Assembly (NCBI GenBank): GCA_934131695.1
Contig: CAKOZV010000010.1
Span: forward strand, 1 to 40,144
Origin: an uncultured Bacilli bacterium
GTDB taxonomy: Bacteria; Bacillota_I; Bacilli_A; RF39; UBA660
Length of the DNA: 40,144 nucleotides
Reading direction: 5' to 3'
Both the position numbers and the translations under genes were made by a program. How positions within the stretch are numbered: the first letter of the stretch is position 1; every line of letters starts with the position of its first letter. Positions 8,076-15,728 of the stretch are shown piece after piece. The notes under the pieces are model-generated. The model made no database searches. It saw only the letters and a program-made list of their open reading frames with translations, and was not told where the DNA came from.

Positions 8076-8984
8076 TTACATAACCTCTTTTCTTTGTCTA
8101 AATAATTGAATAAAATAACACTTTAATCTCTCTACAAACCTTGAATTCCCTAGGTTTGAACCAAATGGTGTAACATTAACGGCACCTGTTCCTTTTTCCA
8201 TATCAGCATGTGGATCAGTTATAACTGGTATTTTTCTATCTACTATTGGTAGTATTACATTTTTACCAATAAAATCTTTATATCTTTCATCATTCTCATT
8301 AACTGCTACAGCCATATCACCAAATAAAGTTTCTGGTCTAGTAGTTGCTACATCTATAAATTTATTGCTATCTTCTAGCTTATATTTCAAGTGATAAAAA
8401 GCTCCTTTTTCTTCTTTATAGATAACTTCTTCATTTGATAAAGCTGTCTTTGCTACTGGATCCCAGTTAATAATCTTTTCACCACGATAAATTAATCCTT
8501 TATTATAATAATCTACAAAGACTTTTTTAACAGCATCTTCAAGACCTTTATCTAGAGTAAATCTTTCTTTAGAATAGTCTAGAGAAATACCAAGTTTGGC
8601 CCATTGCTCTCTAATGATAGAAGCATGTTCATTAGTCCATTTCCAACATTCTTCTAAGAACTCCTCACGTCCTACTCCATACTTATTTTTGCCATTATCT
8701 TTTAGTCTTGCTACTACTTTAGCTTCTGTAGCAATAGCAGCATGATCCATTCCAGGAAGCCATAAGCAATCATAGCCTTCCATCCTTTTATATCTAATAA
8801 TTATATCTTGTAGTGTTACATTCCAAGCATGACCTAGATGAAGTTTACCAGTAACATTAGGAGGAGGAAGTACAATACAGTATGGTTTTTTATCCATATC
8901 TCCACTCTTGAAATAACCCTTCTTCATCCAGTAGTCATATTTTTCTTTTTCTACTTCACTATGATTATATTTCTTATCTAACAT
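8076..8984 (-). pseudogene. valS: 5' remnant of a bacterial-type valyl-tRNA synthetase
   Basis: 302-codon open frame matching the first third of a normal (about 880-residue) bacterial ValRS: PPPNVTGKLHLGHAWNVT (HIGH motif as HLGH, residues 49-52), CLWLPGMDHAAIATE, and the editing-domain entry DVATTRPETLFGDMAVAVN. Similarity runs to GTGAVNVTP at about residue 272. The next expected words (AHDPNDFEVG) are replaced by an unrelated 30-residue tail, and the frame stops. The KMSKS loop, the rest of the editing domain and the anticodon-binding domain are absent, so it cannot aminoacylate. The retained part has no internal stops, and its start (AAAGGATG site) and T-box leader are intact, so it may still be translated and could couple translation to the next gene. 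Confidence 0.85.
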
Positions 8985-9234
8985 TTAAATCATCCTTTCT
9001 TTCTAAAAATAAAAACCTCTCTATCCAAAGGACGAGAAGTTCGTGGTACCACCTTAATTTGTATGTTTAACATACCTTATTTATTTAACGGTTTTCCCGG
9101 GATAACCTACTACTATTTCAGAAATCCTACTCTTGTTGCTACCTTCTATATCTTTTATTGTTAAGTTTCACCTGCTCTTAACTCTCTAAAAATAAAATGA
9201 TATGTACTCCTCAACAGTCAATGTATTTACATGT
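8985..9234 (-). promoter_or_regulatory. T-box leader (tRNA-Val-sensing riboswitch)
   Basis: The minus strand contains the T-box core AATTAAGGTGGTACCACG (plus positions about 9042-9059). It is followed by a terminator hairpin, CTTCTCGTCC / GGATAGAGAGG with a UUUG loop and T-run (9011-9040), which overlaps the antiterminator. Upstream lies a Stem I with ATATC/GATAT pairing, an AGAGAGTTAAGAGCAGGTG segment and a GTTAAG/CTTAAC hairpin. A GUA (Val) triplet at 9140-9142 lies in the expected specifier region, although the overlapping GGU cannot be excluded by eye. Uncharged tRNA-Val should stabilise the antiterminator and allow transcription of the valS remnant and the complete archaeal-type valS behind it. 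Confidence 0.88.
9011..9040 (-). terminator. T-box terminator hairpin
   Basis: CTTCTCGTCC UUUG GGATAGAGAGG followed by TTTTTATTTTT on the minus strand; about ten pairs with one bulged base. It directly follows the T-box core, as required for attenuation. Confidence 0.8.
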
Positions 9235-9263
9235 ATTATAGTATACTACTTTTAAAATAGCAA
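9235..9263 (-). promoter_or_regulatory. Sigma-70 type promoter of the T-box/valS unit
   Basis: TTGCTA (9258-9263), exact 17-base spacer, TATAAT (9235-9240), minus strand. It begins only a few bases after the stop of the yneF-like gene (9267) and puts the transcript start near 9228. Confidence 0.75.
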
Positions 9264-9266
9264 GTC

Positions 9267-9485
9267 TTACATATACTTTTGCATTGATTTCATCATTTGA
9301 TTAACTTGCTTTTGACTAGGTTTTCTACCCATTTGCATCATCAAAGCTTTAATCATTTCTTCATTTATTGGTGGATTTTTCTCCATATACTTCTTAGTAA
9401 CATTTCTTGCTATAAAAAAGCCAATTACTGCTCCAATAAGAAGTCCTACTACTATTAATAATATATCATGTAACATATTTTTCAC
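9267..9485 (-). CDS. yneF: YneF-family (UPF0154) small membrane protein
   Basis: 72 residues. One N-terminal transmembrane helix (ILLIVVGLLIGAVIGFFIA) is followed by the family signature: FFIARNVTKKYMEKNPPINE, then MIKALMMQMGRKPSQKQVNQ and MMKSMQ. Length and motif order match Bacillus YneF closely. The molecular function of the family is unknown. The start has GAGGTG just upstream. In B. subtilis yneF follows tkt and the sporulation gene sirA; here the same three genes occur in the same order with one extra gene inserted, which supports orthology. Confidence 0.9.
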   Translation of the reverse strand: MKNMLHDILLIVVGLLIGAVIGFFIARNVTKKYMEKNPPINEEMIKALMMQMGRKPSQKQVNQMMKSMQKYM

Positions 9486-9530
9486 CTCGAGTTTATTTTA
9501 CTAAATATTTGCCATCTATACAAGTAAATT

Positions 9531-11015
9531 TTATCTTTTTACTTTGACTTTTATATCTCTAGGAAAATTATATTTATCTTTTAAATATTTATTACAGTTT
9601 ATAAACCTATCCATAAAGCTTTCATTAACCACTAGTTTTTCTAAACTAGAACAATTTAATAAGTAATCATCTTCTATATATCTTAATTCTTGCAAATATA
9701 ACTCTCTTAGACACTGATTATTTCTCAAGAATGAACCACCTATTTGCCTTGCTTCTTTTAAATTTAATTTTCCTAAAGTATTATTATTTTCTAAAAAGTT
9801 ATTACCAATTATTCTAACTTCAGGAAGGACAAGACTAATCAGACTATTATTGTTTGTTAGAAAATTATCCCCTATAATTCTAGCATTTACCAGTATCACT
9901 TTTTTTATACTATTATTATCTTTTAGAAAATTACGCATTACAGTAGCAACTTTATCCATTCTTAAATATTCTATCGTCTTATCATATACTAGAAAATTAT
10001 CTTTTATACTAGTAGTTCTATTATCAATATATTTTATGATATTTGAATCATCATCCAGTTCAATTATTATCTCATCATCAATATTTATTATTTTATTTCT
10101 ATCTTTAGTAATAGTTATTTGATTAATTTCACCTACTCCATCTAAAAAACTACTACCATTTTCACAGTCTATACTTATAACTTTTTTATTAACTAAATCT
10201 AACAATTTATCTTGAATTAGGACATATTTAGATTTATCAAACTGCTTAGCTTTAAAGTCTTTTATTACCACATTATTTGGACAATAATAAATGTTATTTC
10301 TCTCAAAGTTATATTTATAAAATTTTCCATCTGTCGCTACTACATAATTAGGTATTTCAAATTTCTGCTTTGACACATTATTAATAGAAAAACCTAACTC
10401 TTTTTCAAAACTTCTAGTTAATCCTGGTACTATATTGTCTAAATTATTAGAAAAAGTGGCATCAGGATTACTAACTGTATGATTATATCTATTTTTAATT
10501 GATAAGTAATGATTATTTCTATTGATTTGAATACTAATTACAGAAGTACCATATAAATCTTCTCTAACAGGTTTTATAAAATCTTCTCTTTTAATTTCCT
10601 TAGCATTCTTTTTAACTGCAAAATAAACAAAACAACTATTTAATCTACCACCATAAAAGGTACAAAGCCTCTCATCACTCCTGTAGTACTTTTTAAATCT
10701 TTGAATATCATCCTCACACCTACAGCGATATAAATCATAGGAAGCTTTACTAAATAGTTCTTCTAAAGATAAAGTATTTTCTTGCTTTTTTTCCTCTTTT
10801 ATTACTTCTATTTTTGAATAAAGATATTTAACAAATTCATCTATTAAGTTATACTTTTCCAAATCTTTATATAACATTTTAGAAGAAAAAAATGAATTAC
10901 TAATAATACTTGTTAAAGTTCCATTTGTCTCTAAAACAGTAGAAAACTCTTTTCTACATAAACGCATCATTTCTTCCCCATACTTTTTCTTAATATATTT
11001 TAAATCACCAGTCAT
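9531..11015 (-). CDS. Leucine-rich-repeat (BspA-like) protein with conserved N-terminal region
   Basis: 494 residues, no signal peptide or TM helix. The C-terminal third has three or four tandem repeats of about 23 residues built on NFLxNNxSLxxLxLPExRxIG (for example ARIIGDNFLTNNNSLISLVL, VRIIGNNFLENNNTLGKLNL, ARQIGGSFLRNNQCLRELYL). This is the BspA-type leucine-rich-repeat spacing used for protein binding. The N-terminal part has a Cys/Arg-rich patch (DLYRCRCEDDIQRF, LCTFYGGRLNSCFVYF) and a distinctive NHTVSNPDATFSNNLDNI segment. I have a vague impression of similar words in uncultured gut Firmicutes proteins but cannot name a domain. It is inserted between sirA-like and yneF in an otherwise conserved order. 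The start has only a weak ribosome site. Confidence 0.75.
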   Translation of the reverse strand: MTGDLKYIKKKYGEEMMRLCRKEFSTVLETNGTLTSIISNSFFSSKMLYKDLEKYNLIDEFVKYLYSKIEVIKEEKKQENTLSLEELFSKASYDLYRCRCEDDIQRFKKYYRSDERLCTFYGGRLNSCFVYFAVKKNAKEIKREDFIKPVREDLYGTSVISIQINRNNHYLSIKNRYNHTVSNPDATFSNNLDNIVPGLTRSFEKELGFSINNVSKQKFEIPNYVVATDGKFYKYNFERNNIYYCPNNVVIKDFKAKQFDKSKYVLIQDKLLDLVNKKVISIDCENGSSFLDGVGEINQITITKDRNKIINIDDEIIIELDDDSNIIKYIDNRTTSIKDNFLVYDKTIEYLRMDKVATVMRNFLKDNNSIKKVILVNARIIGDNFLTNNNSLISLVLPEVRIIGNNFLENNNTLGKLNLKEARQIGGSFLRNNQCLRELYLQELRYIEDDYLLNCSSLEKLVVNESFMDRFINCNKYLKDKYNFPRDIKVKVKR

Positions 11016-11111
11016 AAAAAATCATCACTCACTTAGTGATATCTAGTCTATCACCTTTTTATAATTAATAAAAGAATTATTTTTTATCATTCGTTTTCCT
11101 TACAAATCACA

Positions 11112-11130
11112 ATAACTATTCGATAGTTAT
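11112..11130. terminator. Hairpin between the sirA-like and LRR genes
   Basis: Perfect 8-bp inverted repeat ATAACTAT / ATAGTTAT with a TCG loop. There is no proper T-run on the minus strand, so it may be a weak terminator, an RNA processing site or an operator for the LRR gene. The 180-base gap also holds ATCACT/AGTGAT near 11023-11040. Confidence 0.35.
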
Positions 11131-11195
11131 AAAGTTTTGGAAAAATATTTCCGAAATTATCTAATTTAGGTAAGTATTGGAAATATCATTCACTT

Positions 11196-11627
11196 TTATC
11201 TTGATAATACTTCATTATAATTTTCTAAAAAGAAATAGTCTTGATTCTTAAAATCACAAATAAAATAATTATTATTTAAACTATTTAATACTTTCAAGAA
11301 AAAAGAATGATAGTAATTAGTCTTTAATAGCATATAACTTTTTTTAATAGCTAGTGATCCTATCTCTTCATGTGAAGGATTATTATAGTAGTGAACACCC
11401 TTTCTTTTGCTATAAGGAATAGACTGATGATATTTAATAAAGATATGTTGATCTAGCTTATCTTTATCTATTTTCTTAGTTAGTTGTTTAAATAAACTAT
11501 AACCATACTTAGCATTTTCTTCTCCTAAGAAATATATCTGTTCTAGAATTTGATACAAAATAGAAGGCTTATCTTGATATAAACTTTTAAACTCATCTTT
11601 AATTTCAAAAATAAAAAACTCTCTCAT
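11196..11627 (-). CDS. sirA: SirA-like protein (sporulation inhibitor of replication family)
   Basis: 143 residues, against about 148 in B. subtilis SirA. It begins FFIFEIKDEFKSLYQDKPSI, like the YYTYLIKEEFANHYF start of SirA. Later it has SYMLLKTNYYHSFFLKVLNS and a C-terminal FICDFKNQDYFFL, matching the family's final FLAMDFNSKRYGWL. The gene follows tkt and precedes yneF, as in B. subtilis. SirA binds DnaA domain I and blocks replication initiation in cells entering sporulation. Sequence similarity here is low and the call depends heavily on gene order. Whether this organism sporulates is unknown. The start has only a weak GGTGATT site. Confidence 0.65.
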   Translation of the reverse strand: MREFFIFEIKDEFKSLYQDKPSILYQILEQIYFLGEENAKYGYSLFKQLTKKIDKDKLDQHIFIKYHQSIPYSKRKGVHYYNNPSHEEIGSLAIKKSYMLLKTNYYHSFFLKVLNSLNNNYFICDFKNQDYFFLENYNEVLSR

Positions 11628-11676
11628 ATAATCACCATAGTAATCATAACAAGAAAGTTTTAAAAATATTGTCGAA

Positions 11677-13635
11677 TTATTTAAGTAAAGCTTCTATTTT
11701 TAATGATATTTCTTCTTTAGTAAAGCCGTAGAAGGAATTAACTTCTTCCGTCTTACCACTAGCACCAAACTTATCAAGAGTAAATAAGTAACTATCTTTA
11801 TAGACAAAGGAGTACCAAGAATAACTTGATCCTTTTTCAATAACAAATTTCTTTACTCCTAAAGGTAGTAACTCTTCTTTTTCTTCAGTTGTTAAATTAT
11901 TATATCTTTCAATAGAAGGCATACTAACTACTCTTAAATCATAACCTTTTTCTTTTAACAATTGCATAACCTCAAGAGCTAGAGTTACTTCTTCGCCAGT
12001 GGCAATAATAACACCATCTAGTTTTCGCTCTTCATTATGAACAATATAAGCTCCTTTACTAGTAGCAGAAATAGAAGTTGATTCTAATATCTTAATAGAA
12101 TTTCTACCAATAATTAATGAACTAGGATTATTATTTTCGTAAATAGTTTTAAATGATCCTATTACTTCATTAGAATCAGCTGGTCTAAACACTTCCATAT
12201 TAGGAATAGCTCTTAAACTAACTAATTGTTCTACTGGTTGATGAGTTGGCCCATCCTGTCCTATTGAAATAGAGTCATGCGTAAAGATATAAGTAACAGG
12301 GAGATTCATAAGAGCTGTTAATCTAAGAGCTGGTTTTAAGTAGTCACTAAAACTTAAGAAAGTTGAGACAAAAGAACGATAACCTGCAAGTGCAAGACCA
12401 TTAGCAATAGATGCCATAGCATGCTCTCTTACCCCAAAGTTAATATTTCTACCAACATAATTATCTTTAGTAAATGGTGTTAATTCATTTAAATATATCT
12501 TAGTAGAAGATGATGTATCAGCATTACCACCTATTATTAAAGGACTAATTAAGGAGTAAGAATTAAGTACTTTCTTAGCACTTATTCTAAGCAATTCTTC
12601 ATTATCATCTGGTTTTGTATAATCAAGAGTTGTTAATTTAATAGATTTATCCGGATTAATTAATTTATTTAAGATACTCATCTCTTCTTCAGCAAGCGTT
12701 TCTTTTCTCTCATTAAAGTTAGTTACTAAGTCTTTATTTCTTTCTTTGATATAACCTCTAAACTCTTCTACTGCTTCATTACTAATAGTAAAAGGAATAT
12801 CACGAACCCCAAGAGTAGTTTTTATCTTAGATATTTCTTCCTTATCAAAACAGCCTGAATGACTCTTATTACTACCAGCTAGACTAGAGTCTTTACCAAT
12901 TGTAGTAGCTACTTGAATGATGGTTGGTTTATCAGATTCTTTTGCTTTTATAATAGCATTATCTATATCAGAAGGATCATCACTTGTTGTTAAAACATTC
13001 CAGTGCATACTTTCAAATCTTAAAGTAATATCTTCATCAAAGACATTATCTATCTTGCCATCCATTGTTACTTTATTAGAGTCATAAAGTACTATTAAGT
13101 TATCTAGTTTTAAACTTCCAGCAAGAGAGGCCGCTTCATAGCTAACCCCTTCCATCAAATCACCATCACCACATAAACAGTAAATATTATAATCAATTAC
13201 TTTTTCTTTTCTATTGATTAAAGCTTCTGTATGTTTTTCAGCAATGGCATAACCAACGGCCGTAGCAAGTCCTTGTCCTAAAGGTCCAGTTGTCATTTCA
13301 ACTCCTGGTGTTTTTTTATACTCAGGATGTCCTGGTGTCTTAGAATTTAATCTTCTAAAAGCCTTTAAATCATCAAGTGATAAATCATATCCAGCAAAAT
13401 AAAGAAGGGAATAAAGTAAGCTAGAACCATGTCCTGAACTCATTATAAATCTATCACGATTATAAAAGTCTGGATCAGTAGCATCAAACTTTAAATGATT
13501 TAAATACAAAGTATAAAGAATAGGAGCAGCTCCTAAAACTATACCTGGATGTCCACTTCCCGCTTCTTCTATCATATCAAGACCAAGAGCCTTAATCTCA
13601 CTAATTATTTTTTCTTCTATTTTCTTAGGTAACAT
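11677..13635 (-). CDS. tkt: Transketolase
   Basis: 652 residues, full length. It is a thiamine-diphosphate enzyme that moves two-carbon ketol units between sugar phosphates in the non-oxidative pentose phosphate pathway. The TPP-binding N-terminal domain shows DMIEEAGSGHPG, MSSGHGSSLLYSLLYF, TTGPLGQGLATAVGYA and CLCGDGDLMEGVSYEAASLA (GDG...N TPP/metal motif). The pyrimidine-binding domain has NFGVREHAMASIANGLAL with the catalytic Glu, then HDSIGIGQDGPTHQP-like HDSISIGQDGPTHQPVEQL. The C-terminal domain follows. The start ATG overlaps the stop of the upstream response regulator by one base (TAATG), implying translational coupling. The sirA-like gene follows 49 bases downstream. Confidence 0.97.
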   Translation of the reverse strand: MLPKKIEEKIISEIKALGLDMIEEAGSGHPGIVLGAAPILYTLYLNHLKFDATDPDFYNRDRFIMSSGHGSSLLYSLLYFAGYDLSLDDLKAFRRLNSKTPGHPEYKKTPGVEMTTGPLGQGLATAVGYAIAEKHTEALINRKEKVIDYNIYCLCGDGDLMEGVSYEAASLAGSLKLDNLIVLYDSNKVTMDGKIDNVFDEDITLRFESMHWNVLTTSDDPSDIDNAIIKAKESDKPTIIQVATTIGKDSSLAGSNKSHSGCFDKEEISKIKTTLGVRDIPFTISNEAVEEFRGYIKERNKDLVTNFNERKETLAEEEMSILNKLINPDKSIKLTTLDYTKPDDNEELLRISAKKVLNSYSLISPLIIGGNADTSSSTKIYLNELTPFTKDNYVGRNINFGVREHAMASIANGLALAGYRSFVSTFLSFSDYLKPALRLTALMNLPVTYIFTHDSISIGQDGPTHQPVEQLVSLRAIPNMEVFRPADSNEVIGSFKTIYENNNPSSLIIGRNSIKILESTSISATSKGAYIVHNEERKLDGVIIATGEEVTLALEVMQLLKEKGYDLRVVSMPSIERYNNLTTEEKEELLPLGVKKFVIEKGSSYSWYSFVYKDSYLFTLDKFGASGKTEEVNSFYGFTKEEISLKIEALLK

Positions 13636-14375
13636 TATAAGTCATCCTTCTTTCCTCTAAACAAATCTAATAATAGATGTTTTTTATATCTAGACATCTT
13701 CTCAAGATAATATCCATTATCAAATTTAATTATATCTTTTTTAAAATCGACAGAAGTAACCCTATCTAAGTTTATAATACAATTTCTATATACTTGAAAG
13801 AATCTTCCATCTAATTGTTCCTTAATCTGACTTAGACTAAGTGGTACTTCATACTCTCCATGAGAAGCATAGACAGTACAAATCTTACTATCTGGTTCTC
13901 TTATTATATAATATATATATTTAAGTTCTATTTTTGAATATACCCTTTTCCTTTGATATGTTAGACATCTATCTTTACCCCGATAACTTTTCATAACAAT
14001 ATCTAATACTTCATGCATTTTTCTTGTGCAACTATCAAGTTTACTAATAAAGTCTAACACAAATAATCTATTAGTTATTATTTCATAACGATATTCACTA
14101 AAGGAAGAAACTATTATGATAATAGAATTCCAATCTTCTAACATCTCTCTTATGTATCTAGCCGCATCTATTCCAGAACCATAATTAGTTTTAATGTCTA
14201 GGAAATACACTTTAAAACCAATTTCTTTTTTGGCTAATTCTTCAAACTCCTTATCATAACCAGCAAATGGATAAACTTTATAATCCATATCAGTATTCAT
14301 CATATAGTCATCTATCTGCTTTTTCATTCCTTGTCTAAAAAATTGATCATCATCACATACAATAAAATTTAACAT
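13635..14375 (-). CDS. LytTR-family response regulator
   Basis: 246 residues. The receiver domain (about 1-120) has the acidic pocket CDDDQFF (Asp 8-10) and the probable phosphoacceptor Asp in YFLDIKTNYGSGID. The SSF signature and the Lys in FISKLD follow. The C-terminal LytTR DNA-binding domain (about 140-240) shows IELKYIYYIIREPDSK, then FFQVYRNCIINLDRV and the ending GYYLEKMSRYKKHLLLDLF. The architecture matches AgrA/LytR-type regulators of extracellular products. No histidine kinase or peptide gene lies nearby, so it is an orphan here. Its stop overlaps the transketolase start, an unusual partnership. AGGGAGG lies 5 bases before the ATG. Confidence 0.92.
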   Translation of the reverse strand: MLNFIVCDDDQFFRQGMKKQIDDYMMNTDMDYKVYPFAGYDKEFEELAKKEIGFKVYFLDIKTNYGSGIDAARYIREMLEDWNSIIIIVSSFSEYRYEIITNRLFVLDFISKLDSCTRKMHEVLDIVMKSYRGKDRCLTYQRKRVYSKIELKYIYYIIREPDSKICTVYASHGEYEVPLSLSQIKEQLDGRFFQVYRNCIINLDRVTSVDFKKDIIKFDNGYYLEKMSRYKKHLLLDLFRGKKDDL

Positions 14376-14423
14376 AGCGCCTCCCTTAATTTATTTTATC
14401 AAATTGAAAGGATAAAGTCTATA

Positions 14424-15719
14424 TTATGATTTTCTGATATCACTTATAGCTTGAGGAATAAATTTTATTGTATCACTTGCTATATACGATATATCATTAG
14501 TTGTATTTAAAGCAAGAGAAGCTGAATATCCAGCTAGAAAACTAGCAGTAGCTACTAATTTAGGTGATACTTCATTATAGCTAACAAGACCAGTAAGTAT
14601 TCCTGATAAGACATCCCCACTGCCTGCAGTAGCCATACCAGCATGGCCTTCATTTACAAAGTAAGTGTAATCACCATCTGTTACGATAGTAGTAGTCCCT
14701 TTCAAAAGCAAAATAACTTTATATTTTTTAGCAAAAGAGGCAGCAAGCTCTACTGGATTTTCTAATACTTCTTCCACCGTCTTATCAATTAGTCTTGCAA
14801 ACTCTTTAGGATGTGGTGTTAAAATAACCTCACATTTTTTATTTAATAGTAAAAACTTATCTAGCATTACTAATCCAGAAGCATCTATTATTAACGGTGT
14901 TTTACTATTAACAAGCAAGTAGTCTAGAATCATTTTATTCCACTTGCTAATATCAAGACCTGGTCCAAATAAAGTGGCTGTACTATCACTAATAATAGTA
15001 TTTAACTGTTTTATATCATCAAGGCACATTAAAGTACTCTCTAAAAGATAAGGAGCTACTATATCTGTTAATTTCCTATCAACAACTAAAGTTGCTCTTC
15101 CTGTACCAGCAAGTAAACTAGTTAAAGATAAGTTAGCTAGCTTAATCGCTCCGCTATAAGAGATACTACCACCAATTAAATAACTCTTACCATAACTACC
15201 TTTATTAGAGAAGTTTAGTCTTTCAGGAAAGTATTCTTTTATATCCGTCATTTCCAAAAGATTAATATTAGATACAGTATCTTTATCCTTATATAATATT
15301 AATTTACCAATATAATCTTTTGCCATATTTAGAAAATGACCTGGTTGATAAGCCTGATAAACGATTGTTTCTCTTGATTTTAATATATCCATACCCAGTC
15401 CATTAATGTTAGATAGTGAGGCATTAATATCAATACTTACTGTTCTATCAAGTTTATTTAATCTCTCGATAGTATCTTTATCTAGATATTTACTACTACC
15501 TAGAAAATCAAAGATATAGTCAAACTCTTCTATCTTTATATTATTATTATAAACAGTAATATTAGAAAATTCCCTCTTAAAGATATCTAAATAGTTACTT
15601 CTTTCTTCACTTATCAGTAATAGTGGTTTATTTATTCTTCTTTCTTGGTGATAATATTTTAATAAGTTTTCTAATTCTTCTTTACTTAAGATATTATTCT
15701 TTATAATTATACTTAACAT
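14424..15719 (-). CDS. nnr: NAD(P)H-hydrate dehydratase with reduced N-terminal epimerase domain
   Basis: 431 residues. The C-terminal domain (about 165-431) is the ADP/ATP-dependent (S)-NAD(P)H-hydrate dehydratase, which repairs hydrated NADH/NADPH: GKSYLIGGSISYSGAIKLAN, LIDASGLVMLD, VILTPHPKEFARLI, LLLKGTTTIVTDG and the catalytic NEGHAGMATAGSGDVLSGIL. The N-terminal part (about 1-155) keeps the late YjeF_N landmarks (FDFLGSS, SIDINASLSNINGLG, VYQAYQPGHFLNMAKDYIGK). It lacks the early GNNGGDGL-type nucleotide-binding segment, and the whole protein is about 70 residues shorter than usual bifunctional Nnr (about 500). The epimerase half may be inactive. AGAGGTGGCAT precedes the ATG, 9 bases after the lysozyme gene. 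Confidence 0.9.
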   Translation of the reverse strand: MLSIIIKNNILSKEELENLLKYYHQERRINKPLLLISEERSNYLDIFKREFSNITVYNNNIKIEEFDYIFDFLGSSKYLDKDTIERLNKLDRTVSIDINASLSNINGLGMDILKSRETIVYQAYQPGHFLNMAKDYIGKLILYKDKDTVSNINLLEMTDIKEYFPERLNFSNKGSYGKSYLIGGSISYSGAIKLANLSLTSLLAGTGRATLVVDRKLTDIVAPYLLESTLMCLDDIKQLNTIISDSTATLFGPGLDISKWNKMILDYLLVNSKTPLIIDASGLVMLDKFLLLNKKCEVILTPHPKEFARLIDKTVEEVLENPVELAASFAKKYKVILLLKGTTTIVTDGDYTYFVNEGHAGMATAGSGDVLSGILTGLVSYNEVSPKLVATASFLAGYSASLALNTTNDISYIASDTIKFIPQAISDIRKS

Positions 15720-15728
15720 ATGCCACCT

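Noticed and set aside
8140..8165. tRNA gene at the valS junction (GGTTCAAACC)
   Set aside because: The T-loop-like word has no acceptor, D or anticodon arm around it; kept only as a junction oddity.
9850..10122. Plus-strand hydrophobic frame that could pass for a membrane protein
   Set aside because: Antisense of the LRR gene; the Ile/Leu/Ser richness comes from reading AT-rich repeats backwards.
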